A stretch of 47,375 nucleotides of DNA from Nemertoderma westbladi (lineage: Eukaryota > Xenacoelomorpha > Nemertodermatida > Nemertodermatidae), in the NCBI GenBank assembly GCA_032718475.1, contig JAUCBJ010001122.1, forward strand, positions 1 to 47,375. Direction: 5' to 3'. Under the pieces are notes generated by a model. It was not told the DNA's origin, made no database searches, and saw nothing but the letters and a program-made list of their open reading frames with translations. Within the stretch, counting starts at the first letter, position 1; each line of letters begins with the position of its first letter. This document shows, piece after piece, positions 10,504 to 21,790 of the stretch. The translations under genes were made by a program, and so were the position numbers.

Positions 10504-13500
10504 AAAACATTCAATATGCGCGCTGCTCGTTAAGTAAGTTAGATTAAAGTTAGGTTAATGAATAGGTCTAACTGTAGATTATGCAATGTATAAGTTTAAG
10601 TTCAAAAAATAAGTAATATTGAAAATAATGCATGAAACAACAGATTAAGACAACCCAAAAATATTCAATATGCGCGCTGCTCGTTAGGTAAGTTAGGTTA
10701 ACATTCAATATGCGCGCTGCTCGTTAAGTAAGTTAGATTAAAGTTAGGTTAATGAGTAAGTCTAACTGTAGATTATGCAATGTATAAGTTTAAGTTCAAA
10801 AAATAAGTAATATTAGAAATATTGAAAATAATGCATAAAACAACAGATTAAGACAAACCAAAAACATTCAAAATGCGCGCTGTTCGTTAAATAAGTTAGG
10901 TTAAAGTTAGGTTAATGAATAGGTCTAACTGTAGATTATGCAATGTATAAGTTTAAGTTCAGAAAATAAGTAATATTGAAAATAATGCATAAAACAGCAG
11001 ATTAAGACAAACCAAAAACATTCAATATGCGCGCTGCCCGTTAAGTAAGTTAGGTTAAAGTTAGGTTAATGAATAAGTCTAACTGTAGATTATGCAATGT
11101 ATAAGTTTAAGTTCAAAAAATAAGTAATATTGAAAATAATGCATAAAACAACAGATTAAGACAAACCAAAAACATTCAATATGCGTGCTGCTCGTTAAGT
11201 AAGTTAGGTTAAAGTTAGGTTAATGAATAAGTCTAACTGTAGATTATGCAATGTATAAGTTTAAGTTCAAAAAATAAGTAATATTGAAAGTAATGCATAA
11301 AATAACAGATTAAGACAAACCAAAAACATTCAATATGCGTGCTGCTCGTTAAGTAAGTTAGGTTAACATTCAAAATGCGCGCTGCTCGTTAAGTAAGTTA
11401 GATTAAGGTTAGGTTAATGAATAAGTCTAACTGTAGATTATGCAATGTATAAGTTTAAGTTCAAAAAAAAATAAGTAATATTGAAAATAATGCATAAAAC
11501 AACAGATTAAGACAAACCAAAAACATTCAAAATGCGCGCTGCTCGTTAAATAAGTTAGGTTAAAGTTAGGTTAATGAATAAGTCTAACTGTAGATTATGC
11601 AATGTATAAGTTTAAGTTCAAAAAATAAGTAATATTGAAAATAATGCATAAAACAACAGATTAAGACAAACCAAAAACATTCAAAATGCGCGCTGCTCGT
11701 TAAGTAAGTTAGGTTAAATTTAGGTTAATGAATAAGTCTAACTGTAGATTATGCAATGTATAAGTTTAAGTTCAAAAAATAAGTAATATTGAAAATAATG
11801 CATAAAACAACAGATTAAGACAAACCAAAAACATTCAATATGCGCGCTGCTCGTTAAGTAAGTTAGGTTAAATTTAGGTTAATGAATAAGTCTAACTGTA
11901 GATTATGCAATGTATAAGTTTAAGTTCAAAAAATAAGTAATATTGAAAATAATGCATAAAACAACAGATTAAGACAAACCAGAAACATTCAATATGTGTG
12001 CTGCTCGTTAAGTAAGTTAGGTTAACGTTCAATATGCGCGCTGCTCGTTAAGTAAGTTAGATTAAAGTTAGGTTAATGAGTAAGTCTAACTGTAGATTAT
12101 GCAATGTATAAGTTTAAGTTCAAAAAATAAGTAATATTGAAAATAATGCATAAAACAACAGATTAAGACAAACCAGAAACATTCAGTATGCGCGCTGCTC
12201 GTTAAGTAAGTTAGGTTAACATTCAATATGCGCGCTGCTCGTTAAGTAAGTTAGATTAAATTTAGGTTAATGAATAAGTCTAACTGTAGATTATGCAATG
12301 TATAAGTTTAAGTTCAAAAAAAAAATAAGTAATATTGAAAATAATGCATAAAACAACAGATTAAGACAAACCAGAAACATTCAATATGCGCGCTGCTCGT
12401 TAAGTAAGTTAGGTTAAAGTTAGGTTAATGAATAAGTCTAAAGATTAAGACAAACCAGAAACATTCAATATGCGCGCTGCTCGTTAAGTAAGTTAGGTTA
12501 AAGTTAGGTTACTGAATAAGTCTAACTGTAGATTATGCAATGTATAAGTTTAAGTTCAAAAAAATAAGTAATATTGAAAATAATGTATAAAACAACAGAT
12601 TAAGACAAACCAAAAACATTCAATATGTGTGCTGCTCGTTAAGTAAGTTAGGTTAACATTCAATATGCGCGCTGCTCGTTAAGTAAGTTAGATTAAGGTT
12701 AGGTTAATGAATAAGTTTAACTGTAGATTATGCAATGTATAAGTTTAAGTTCAAAAAAAAAAATAAGTAATATTGAAAATAATGTATAAAACAACAGATT
12801 AAGACAAACCAAAAACATTCAATATGCGCGCTGCTCGTTAAGTAAGTTAGGTTAAAGTTAGGTTACTGAATAAGTCTAACTGTAGATTATGCAATGTATA
12901 AGTTTAAGTTCAAAAAAAAAATAAGTAATATTGAAAATAATGCATAAAACAACAGATTAAGACAAACCAGAAACATTCAATATGCGCGCTGCTCGTTAAG
13001 TAAGTTAGGTTAAAGTTAGGTTACTGAATAAGTCTAACTGTAGATTATGCAATGTATAAGTTTAAGTTCAAAAAAATAAGTAATATTGAAAATAATGTAT
13101 AAAACAACAGATTAAGACAAACCAAAAACATTCAATATGTGTGCTGCTCGTTAAGTAAGTTAGGTTAACATTCAATATGCGCGCTGCTCGTTAAGTAAGT
13201 TAGATTAAGGTTAGGTTAATGAATAAGTTTAACTGTAGATTATGCAATGTATAAGTTTAAGTTCAAAAAAATAAGTAATATTGAAAATAATGCATGAAAC
13301 AACAGATTAAGACAACCCAAAAATATTCAAAATGCGCGCTGCCCGTTAAGTAAGTTAGATTAAAGTTAGGTTAATGAATAAGTTTAACTGTAGATTATGC
13401 AATGTATAAGTTTAAGTTCAAAAAATAAGTAATATTGAAACTCACGCACAAAACAACAGACCAAGACAAACCAAAAAAACACACGAAACATGCGCGCTGA

Positions 13501-13570
13501 TCCTTAAGTAGGTTAGGTTAATGAATAAGTCTAACTGTAGGCTATGTAATAAGTTTAAGTGAAACCAAAG
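10504..13570. repeat. 154-bp satellite array with higher-order units
   Basis: About 17 full copies plus one internally truncated copy (near 12435) and a degenerate tail. The unit begins ACATTCAATATGCGCGCTGC and contains AACTGTAGATTATGCAATG. Unit starts at 11018, 11172 and 11326 give the 154-bp period. Some units carry an extra ~40-bp copy of their first part (for example near 10700, 11355, 12030, 12220, 12658 and 13160), giving ~194-bp variants. The variant with TGTGTGCTGCTCG recurs at about 12624 and 13126, a ~502-bp higher-order period (154+154+194). The array fills the 3' side of the Penelope-like element. Confidence 0.95.
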
Positions 13571-13697
13571 ATATTAAATATGTGAAGTCAGTATAATATG
13601 CAAAGTATACGTTGTAAAATAAAGAATAATTATTATTATTTTTATTTTAGGAGAGTCCATACTTTCATTAGATTAGACCCTTATTAATGTGCAGTTA

Positions 13698-15140
13698 CTA
13701 AAGTGTAGGTTGGTAGACGTTAAGGGGTGGACGATGAGTTTTGATTAGGAGTCCCTCCGCTGCGAGTAGCTCAACGGTATTCCCAAAGTATTTAAATGCG
13801 CAAATGCGGAAACACCGCATTCCGCAACCATAGAGGTGTCTTGCTAGAAGGATATCATCGTGGGTTTTGCCGTCATTCGCTTTACTTGGGTAGTTCTTAA
13901 CCATATTACGGTGGCCGTTGACTCGCTCATTTAAATGTTGTATTGTTTTGCCGATGTAAAAGCTAGGCGTGTGCAAGGAGCACCAGGCAATGTATATTAT
14001 ATGGTGTGTTTTACAATTAAACCGCCCGTGTATGTTAGCGCCCCAGGGAGTTTGCGATACGTTAGTGATGTGCTGGCATGTTAAACATCCCGGTGTCTTA
14101 CAGGGGTGATTACCAAGTCGCAAAGTCGATATGATAGTCTTGTTGTTCATAAGCATTTGTCCCAGGGAGTCGGGATTGATAGTTACCACGTTGATTCTAA
14201 GGTCGCTTCCATGTAAATGTCTTTTCGTGATGGATCTGAATTTATTTCTGAGTTGTGCGGTGCAGGGTAGGTAGAAACGTCCGGAATTGTGTTCAATTTC
14301 GTTTTCGTGATCGTCGATGCGCGTTGTAGGGGCCCATATTCTGAGTTGGTTGATTATTGTTTTCGGGTAATCTCGGAGTAGACATTCCCCTAGATATACG
14401 TCCCGGTGTATAGTAAAATCTGTAGGATTTGAACAGCGGCGGTAGATACGTAGGATTTGGTTTTTCGCAACAGCTAGTAATTGTGTTTTATCGTGGGCAC
14501 TCTTATAATTAATGGGCAACTTATTGCTAACCGGTTTTCTAAATAGTGATGTGGTAATCACTCCACGCTTCACTTCTGTCAGAACATCTAGGAAAGGTAG
14601 TGTGTGGTGAGAATATTCAATAGTAAAGCGTATGTCTTGATTACCATAGAAGTCATGGGTTGATTTATTAACCGCATCTAGTAGAGCTTGGATATTATCC
14701 TCATTCAGAAAAGCATTAATAATAGCGAAGGTATCGTCTACATAACGCTTATAGAAACGGAATGGGTAACGTTTATAATAAGGTTCACAGGTCGCCTGCT
14801 GTTCCTGAGCGGATTGTATCGATTCACAGACCGGTGTAGAGGAAGTTGGTGTAATATTAGGTTCATTTTGTCGTTTATCTGGGTCAGCGTCTACGTTTCT
14901 CTTTTGTACATATGGTAAAGTAAGTGGGGAGCAGAGAATCCTTAAGAAGTGTAATTCAAACCTAGATATAACTAGACTTGCATAATTTTTAGAGAACCCG
15001 CTACCTATAGCCGCACCCCGGGTCTGTAAGTAAATTGTCCTTCTAAATTGAAAATAATTATGTTCTAAAATAAAGCGGACAATACGGATAAAGTCACCGA
15101 CGGATATAATGGATTGGTTCTGAAAAACGGACGGATGGAA
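13698..15140 (-). pseudogene. Penelope-like RT (5'-truncated) with GIY-YIG endonuclease
   Basis: One open frame of about 480 codons runs on the minus strand from the inner edge of the right arm to the TAG at 13698. RT motifs visible are a Q.RG.A.G segment (QTRGAAIGSGFSKNYASL, about 15025), the catalytic YVDDTF at 14727-14744, and a PFLDVL segment near 14600. The motif A aspartate that should precede them is missing, so polymerase activity is not expected. Then come a CX4CX2C linker (CKTPGCLTC, about 14090) and a GIY-YIG nuclease core (IIYIAWC then FYIGKT, HLNERVNGHR, about 14010-13920) with a downstream ELLAAEGLLI segment. RT followed by GIY-YIG is diagnostic of Penelope-like elements. No in-frame stop occurs in the retained part. 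Confidence 0.85.
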
Positions 15141-15612
15141 AATGGATAGTACGCATATGGGGGTTGCTAATGTGTGTTTGGCTGTATATTACCTTACTTG
15201 TTATACGGAGTTGAAACTGAGCGTTTTGAGGTTTTTGTTTTTATAATAATAGTACGAGAGCTACTTAGAGACACGATTGGATTTTTACTTTATGTAAGTT
15301 TGGATAAAAATCTATTTTATTCTGGAGACTTTTGTTTTTTGTTTTTTGATTTTGTTTTCGACTTTGTTTATATTATATTACATATAGGACCTACTTAGAA
15401 CTATCTATTCTATTAGTGCTTTATTTAGGTGGCGGGAATTTCGAATTGAATTTAATTACTCCATTATGCTTTATTAATATAATAGGTCTGACGTAGCCCG
15501 GTAGGGCGAAAACGTTCACCAAATCCAGCGTTTTCATTACAATATTCAGCCAGTGTAGACCCCTAATACTTACCTATATGCTATATTTTGCTTATGGTAA
15601 TTTATTATTATT
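15141..15612. repeat. Right inverted terminal repeat (pLTR) of Penelope-like element
   Basis: The right arm pairs with 10028-10499 (paired coordinates sum to 25640). The minus-strand RT frame appears to be open into its inner edge, showing that the arm replaced the 5' part of the RT ORF. Confidence 0.95.
15488..15536 (+). ncRNA. Hammerhead-ribozyme-like motif, right arm
   Basis: This is the inverted copy of the motif in the left arm, with the same core (CTGACG at 15488, GAAA at 15508) and the same two stems. Possible helix I pairing uses AATAT upstream with ATATT downstream, separated by an internal loop. It is on the opposite strand to the ORF because the arm is inverted. Confidence 0.35.
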
Positions 15613-15689
15613 AAAATAAATACACCGACTATGTTTTGGGTATGTTTTGTTCACTTCCAATTTGTCTCTCTGTGGTGGACCCCACTGCC

Positions 15690-16049
15690 TTAGCGGACCT
15701 TCTGTATGTGTAATAAGACCATATTATGGTCTATCTGGGACTTGTGACCACTGGGTCCACTATGAGTCCATAGCTTTCCAGTTCGCTTCTTGAACTGGGT
15801 TCCAGCCGAAAACAATCCATTTCCAGAGATAAAATCCTGAAGATGGACGGAATTTCGTTTGACACTATTGCTATAGACCCAGGGCGATGTAGGTGATTGA
15901 TGCAGACTTGCATTAAAGTCTCCCAGGAATGTTAAGAATGCATGCTGATCCACTCCATCAACTTTTGTATAACTGGAGTTGGAAGCCAGCCTGGTTGCAT
16001 GGCGGGAGATAGAATCCAAATCGGAAAACAGGAAGGAATCGATCTCCAC
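15690..16049 (-). mobile_element. LINE endonuclease (EEP) fragment
   Basis: A 119-codon open stretch contains the endonuclease/exonuclease/phosphatase motif FLTFLGDFNASL, then LFSAGTQFKKRTGKLWTHSG and a QIDH motif. These are the middle and end of a LINE EEP domain. It is the same type of LINE as at 38-40.5 kb, whose preserved part starts just after the QIDH position. The fragment stops 78 bp from the right arm of the Penelope-like element; no RT follows on either side. Confidence 0.75.
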
Positions 16050-16329
16050 CGGTGGTTATACCGATAGAAACCCGATCCCTCCTGATGCACTCACATTGCA
16101 TCGTTCACCCGAGAGTAGTAGTCCGCCTACCAAGGTGACTCGCCTTCAGAGAGAAAGAAACTGTAAAGAAGTTGAAGAAGTTACATAAACGGAGACCCAA
16201 AAAGAAATGACTTGTTGGGCCTATTTGGAATAGTGAACTTGTTAGAAAGTAGAACTCTAGTGTAAATATTAAACTCAAGTCCCACTTTCTGGGAATGGTG
16301 TTAAATATTTTGTGACTAAAATTCATATT

Positions 16330-17279
16330 TTATTAGCAATATGCTGTTCTACTCCAATGTAATAGAATGGAGTAAATAGTTTGCCAGTTTTCCCTGAACA
16401 AAACTCATATGCCCTGATGCGTTCTGTTTCAGTACACATCATTCCTTAAGATGTGGCTAATAGAAATTGTTTTCCTTGTTTTAACACAGCTGGTCCCATT
16501 GTTCAAAAGGTAAACAATAACAAATTTGACGTATATTAGCTGTTGATTGGCTAATGATAATTTTGCAATCCTTTCCTCAGAAATGGCCAGGCCAGAAAGA
16601 ATTTTCAGTTATTTACCGCATGTGTGCAGCACACTCCAGAACACAGAACCAGCTGGAATACCTTGAAACACTGACATACACATAGAACTACTTATTATCT
16701 ACGTAGCAGCGCAGCATCTGAAGAGGAACTGTTAATACTATCGCATATGTGAACATAGTTGTTAGAAATTATATAGCGAGAAACAATCGAATGAGACATA
16801 ACCAGCCCAATTTAGTAAGCCGATACTTTGGGTCACCAACACCGCACTAGCTGATTCATATCCAATGTTAAAACGTTTGGCAAAATGAAGCAAGATTTGT
16901 GTGATAATAAATATGATGGGGAAAATTATCAAAGTCTTCTAAAAGCGCGAACAACTCATAACCGAAAACAAAGGGAACTTGAATCCGTATGTCCATGCTA
17001 TGCCTCCATAAAAAAAAACGCTCCTACTCAAACCTACCTAACCAAATTACAAAATAGCCATCAACCTAATCACTCCATATGTAATATATCCTTATATTGT
17101 TATGTACAGTTAGTTTTGGTTTAAACACTGCCTATATGCTGTAGTGTATATTGTCAATGTGCGTGGTTATTTTAAATTTCGCGTTGCATATACTTATATT
17201 TGATTTGACGTCTAATTAAAAGTTCCAATTCCAAGTTCTAGACTGTGGATCGTTTCGTTTACAAAGCACAGAAGTGAAT
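16330..17279. other. No gene recognised
   Basis: AT-rich DNA. A 79-codon plus-strand open frame (16885-17124) starts KQDLCDNKYDGENYQSLLKA and is rich in charged residues, but nothing supports it as a gene. No repeats were recognised. Confidence 0.4.
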
Positions 17280-17389
17280 ACAGACAGACTCAGAATGCAG
17301 TACGGTACTAAACACTGTGCGTGTGCAGGCAATAACAGACAGACTCAGAATGCAGTAGGGTACTAAACACTGTGCGTGTGCAGGGAATA
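17280..17389. repeat. 55-bp direct tandem duplication
   Basis: ACAGACAGACTCAGAATGCA through GTGCGTGTGCAGG is present at 17280-17334 and at 17335-17389, differing at only a few bases. Confidence 0.93.
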
Positions 17390-17564
17390 AGAAGAAAAAT
17401 ATACAGTAACACGTTCGTGGTGCCTTCGCGCAGGACGAGGCCCAGTTATGAGATACAAATTAAAATTGAGCGACTGTATCACAATATCAGTATTTGAGAA
17501 ATTTAACCATATCGACAATCAATCAAAGAAAGGGGGACAGTACGTGTTCAGCCCTTTTAATCCG

Positions 17565-17586
17565 CCCCCCCCCCCCCCCCCCCCCC
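17565..17586. repeat. Poly-C tract (about 22 nt)
   Basis: Homopolymer C run. Similar runs occur at 7328, 7397, 7744 and (as G) 46396. Length is likely uncertain in the assembly. Confidence 0.9.
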
Positions 17587-17639
17587 TCCTACCAACCAAT
17601 ACATAACCGCGACATCTACCACCCAAGGGGCGGAAGGGT

Positions 17640-18100
17640 AGCACAAACTTATTTCTAATCGCACGTTCAATATGCGAAGCCATGTGGTTTTAGGAACTAT
17701 CGAGAATTCGAGAAAATCGAGAATACGAGAAACTCGATCGAAATACCTGCTCATCCCAGTATCCGTCCGTAGTCACCAGACAGCTGCGGTTTATTCCCGT
17801 AGAACAGTAGAATTCCCGCAGCTTCCGACCCAATTCGACAGCGAATTCGCCTCACACTTTCGCGTGGCAGAGAACGTAATCCGGTGCGATACACGTCTGC
17901 CTGACTTTCAACAATTTCCCCCAGGCGATACCAGGATCCGGGCCGCCGCTAAACCCAAATCGCAATCCTCGTCGATTCGTCCAGTCGTCGACGTAAGTCG
18001 GACTCTTCCCACCGCACTCCAAGGTGGGTGGCCTGAGTGAGGCATGAGGAACTTGCCAGTGGCCCGCATTACGATCCGACCGACCGCCATATTCCCAGTG
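17640..18100. promoter_or_regulatory. CpG-rich patch, possible promoter or first exon
   Basis: CpG density rises abruptly here compared with the AT-rich flanks (tcgattcgtccagtcgtcga, ccgggccgccgc, tcgagaattcgagaa). A plus-strand open frame covers 17672-18040 and a GTAAGT donor-like site follows CGTCGAC at about 17992. No protein family is recognisable. It could be an old promoter or first exon, or an element fragment. Confidence 0.3.
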
Positions 18101-18677
18101 TAGTAAATAGAATCTTACTGACAAGCAAGCAATTCCGTAGTGTTTATTCCTCAGTTAATCGCATATTGATGCCACTCGGCTGCTCGGGTCCAGATACATC
18201 GGACTGTCGGAAGCTGTTTAGATGAAGAAGTTGTTTAGATGGCCTTGCCAACGACCAACGACCTGAAGACGGTACCGGTAACTCTGTACCACTGTAACAG
18301 TTAACAGTACCGGTACCGTACTGTAATCCTGTAGTCTCCTAGCAACCAGCTGATGCCAAGCCTAATAATTTTTGGGTAGATTAATTTATTATAACTTTAA
18401 GACAGTTACACAGATGCTGCACGAAGACCCCACGCAAATTCAACCTGGAAAATACTACATATGTACCAAGTTTGGATATATTTTATCGAGATTTGGCTGA
18501 GTTATTAACGTTTAAAATTCGACACGACAGATCGACAGAACAACAGACACACTGATTGAGTTAGTGGTACCTGTATGCTAAGCTCGCTTACTTTCGTCGC
18601 TCGCCCCACAAAGTACATAGAAACCCTAAAATATCCGCACAGGTATATACGCACATGTGAGTGGATGGAGTGCTGGT

Positions 18678-21089
18678 TAGGGTGGAGTGAAAAATTTTTT
18701 TTTCTTTATTTTTAAGGGAAGCACTATTTTTCTGATGCCAAATCGTTCTAAACTAACTTTGCAAAAAAAAATTTTTGATTTCGAAAAATTCTAAGCGGGC
18801 CTCACGACACATGAAAATGTCAAATTTTTGAGAAGGCAATGCCAGTTTTGTAAATCCCAGATATTTTGTATTTTTGATAAAAGTGAAGGAATATGCAAAT
18901 ATTTAATGTCAAATAGGTTGGAAACAAACACAAAATGTGAAATTGTGATTTTCATATAAATCTACCCCAGCCTCATGGCCTTTAAAATTTTGCAAAATTT
19001 GCCAAATTTCACCCTTAAAATACAGCAAACCTACTTCGTAGTCTCTATATAGTTGAAATCGATTTACTGTGGTTTGGAGTTCTTCCTGAGTGAAAACCAA
19101 GTCCCCTGATTTGATTACAACTATATTTCAATACTAGAAACCCAGCTTGCTGGCTGTGAATTTACCTTTGGATCAAATTCCCAATAAGTATATTATAAAC
19201 AACAGTTAGGTATAGGAAGAAGGATAATTCTAAATTAGGAAAACACTAGTAAAACAGTAAAGCACTAGAAAAACAGATGAAAAACATTGTAATGCACCCG
19301 GAAAAAGTAAAATTATTGATCAACAGGAAATTTAATACATGTATTACACTGAATTGGTAATCTTAAATGTACTCCTCGCATAGCACACCATTAAGTAATC
19401 TACGTAAAACATAGGGACAACTATAAACTGTCCAGAAAACAGTGAAAAAATGATTGGCATTAAATAGCATTAAATTTTACCTAATATGCTGCTAAAAAAT
19501 AAGTTGAAAGTGTCTAATACTACACAGAAACTATTGTTGCCCGGCAACCCAGGAATAGTAACCAATCAACATGCATTTCAACAGTTTTACAGATCAGCCA
19601 GTAGAGGCATATTAATGGTGTATTCTGGTATTAGTGTATGCCAGTATTCAAGTATTGTTAGTGTTGGATCTTGTCATCTGCTAAATGTTAAACAGTTAAA
19701 GTGCAGATGTTGCGGTATTTAATATTAAGACAGCAAGAGGGCCACAGTTAGGTCCTACCTACAGAGATACTGGTATGTGAAGTGGCATACCAGTGTGGCT
19801 AGAAGCGCGGATGCAAGATCTAGAACACATCACACATGATTTTCTAGTCAGTTTGGTTTTCTGGTATGAATGGTATCCTTAATAATAAATACCACAACTT
19901 TTGCACTTCAACTGCCAACATTTAGCAGATGAATTGATCTAACACTAACAATACTGGAATACACTATGTAATACCAGAATACAGCAACACTGGTACTACT
20001 GGCTGACCAGTAAAACAAGGATAGTACTGAACTGCATGCTGATTGATTTCTTCTTTCACCTAGTATTATTAGCAGCATATCAAGCAAACAGTTGAGGCGA
20101 CCCGAAGGCTCCTCTTTCGATAGATGCTACCGAGGGTAGGGGTGGGCGCTACTATTATCCCAAGATTTGCTCCCAGTTATTTAACTGGTACTCAATATAT
20201 CGACCCCAGTGGATGAAAGGCGGCTGAGTGGACCCTGGTGGGGCTGAACTTACAACCAATCGATTGCAGGCCTGACGCTCAGCCAATTGAGCTACCCCGC
20301 TTTCTAGTGAAATATAGGTAAAATTTCACTGTTGTCCAGAGGGTTTATAGTGTTTTCCCTATGTTTTACGGAGATTACTTAAACGTGTGCTATGCGAGGA
20401 GTACATTTAAGATTACCAATTCAGTGTAATCGATGTATTACATTTCCTGTTGATCAATAATTGTAATGTTTTCCGGGTGGTTTACAGTGTTTTTCATGTG
20501 TTTCTAGTGTTTTACTAGTGTTTTCCTAATTTAGAATTATCCTTCTTCCTAGACCTAGGCCTACTGTTGTTTATAATATACTTATTGGGAATTTGATCCA
20601 AAGGCAAATTCACAGCCAGCTAGCTGGGTTTCTAGTATTGAAATATAGTTGTGATCAAATCAGGGGACTTGGTTTTCACTCAGGAAGAACTCCAAATCAC
20701 AGTAAATCGATTTCAACTATACAGACTACGAAGTAGGTTTGCTGTATTTTTAGGGCTAAATTTGGCAAATTTTGCAAAATATTAAACGCCATGAGGCTGG
20801 TGTAGATTTATATGAAAATCACAATTTCACATTTTGTGTTTGTTTCCAACCTATTTGACATTAAATATTTGCATCTTCCTTAACTTTTATCAAAAATACA
20901 AAATATCTAAGAATTTCAAAACTGGCATTGCCTTCCCAAAAATTTGAAATTTTCAAGTGTCTTGAGGCCCGCTTAGAATTTTTCAAAATCAAAAATTTTT
21001 TTTTGCAATGTTAGTTTAGACCGATTTGGCATCAGAAAAAAGGTGCTTCCCTTAAAAGTAAAGAAATTTTTTTTTTTCACTCCACCCTA
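18678..21089. mobile_element. hAT-type foldback (palindromic) non-autonomous element
   Basis: The element starts TAGGGTGGAGTG and ends CACTCCACCCTA. It is flanked by a perfect 8-bp direct repeat GTGCTGGT (18670-18677 and 21090-21097). An 8-bp duplication and YAGGG-type ends are known for the hAT superfamily. The two halves are imperfect reverse complements over about 0.8 kb each, and weaker pairing continues to near the centre at about 19780-19880, so nearly the whole element can fold back. No transposase is present. The right half is interrupted by a tRNA-SINE (20081-20310). Confidence 0.85.
20081..20310 (-). mobile_element. tRNA-derived SINE nested in the hAT foldback element
   Basis: On the minus strand the sequence begins GCGGGGTAGCTCAATTGGCT, an A-box-bearing tRNA-like head. 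A B-box-like GGTTGTAAGTTC follows about 30 bp later, then a ~130-bp non-tRNA body ending near GGGTCGCCTCAACTG. The foldback arm is continuous on both sides of it (AGCAGCATAT before, AGGTAAAATTT after, matching the left arm without a gap). It therefore inserted after the foldback element; ATAT at both borders may be the target duplication. Confidence 0.8.
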
Positions 21090-21097
21090 GTGCTGGT

Positions 21098-21514
21098 GTT
21101 AGTTAAATTCCGTTACCGGTACCACTTTCTTGATAAAGGAACCCGTAAGTGTTTTGAAATATTGCAATAATTTTGTTTTTGCGTCATCCTTACCCCGTTT
21201 ATATTAATATAAATTCATTAGGAAGTGCGTCTCTGAATGAGAAGACTAATTACAACATTACATTATACCCCATGCGGTATCTCTCTCATACACATTTTAC
21301 CCAAAGAAGAGTACTGTACTGTAGTATAGAAATAAGAAAATCAATGTGGTAATTTGCAACGCTATAACGGTACTGCAAAGGCAGAAAAGTTCAGATCAAT
21401 AGACCTATTTACAATGATCTACTGTAATGCCTACCAACACAAGAATTTCATGCATATGCATAATTATATGCATGTCATACAGATTGAATTATGCATTATA
21501 AGATAATTAACTAA
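21098..21514. other. No gene recognised
   Basis: AT-rich sequence with no recognised coding or repeat feature. Confidence 0.4.
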
Positions 21515-21599
21515 TTTTTTTTAGGTCCGCGTAGCGAGACCTCTACTATTCAATTCGTTGTTGTTGTTGTTAATTCCCAGTTGGGTTTTAGTTTTATAC

Positions 21600-21785
21600 G
21601 GCTTCATACGCCGCAGTGGGGAAATTTGTAGAGCGTTGGACTTGGAATCTCTAGGTACCGAGTTCAATCCCCCGTTCCAGTAAATGTTCTTTGGTAGTAA
21701 GATTGGAAGTAAACCATTCAAGGAGACGAGTTCATGCGTTAGTAGACTCGCGCTTGTTTACTTAGCTTAGACATAAATAATAACA
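21600..21785 (+). mobile_element. tRNA-derived SINE
   Basis: GTAGAGCGTTGGACTTGGAA resembles the D-arm to anticodon part of a tRNA. The B-box-like GAGTTCAATCCC follows at about 21661. A ~100-bp body and an ATAAATAATAAC-type tail (21770-21785) complete a SINE-like layout. The head may start further left (about 21515). It differs from the SINE at 20081. Confidence 0.55.
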
Positions 21786-21790
21786 AACAT

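Larger units (their letters stand above)
10028..15612 (-). mobile_element. Penelope-like element with inverted terminal repeats and internal satellite
   Basis: The element is bounded by 472-bp inverted repeats (10028-10499 and 15141-15612). It contains, in minus-strand order, a 5'-truncated RT/GIY-YIG ORF (about 15140-13698), a short AT-rich spacer, and a ~3-kb 154-bp satellite that abuts the left arm. Penelope-like elements are known to carry terminal 'pLTRs' in direct or inverted arrangement and to be 5'-truncated often, which fits. No clear target duplication flanks the arms; ATTAAAATAAATA-like words occur near both ends but not at the exact borders. The truncated RT core makes this copy non-autonomous. 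Confidence 0.8.

Noticed and set aside
10504-13570. CRISPR-like array
   Set aside because: Units are contiguous 154-bp repeats without unique spacers, in a eukaryotic context. This is a satellite.
10504-13570. Telomere-like repeats (GTTAGGTTA words)
   Set aside because: The word occurs once or twice per 154-bp unit, not as a head-to-tail telomeric hexamer.
20250-20300. Functional tRNA gene
   Set aside because: Only the A and B boxes resemble a tRNA. The body cannot fold as a complete cloverleaf and continues into a SINE body.
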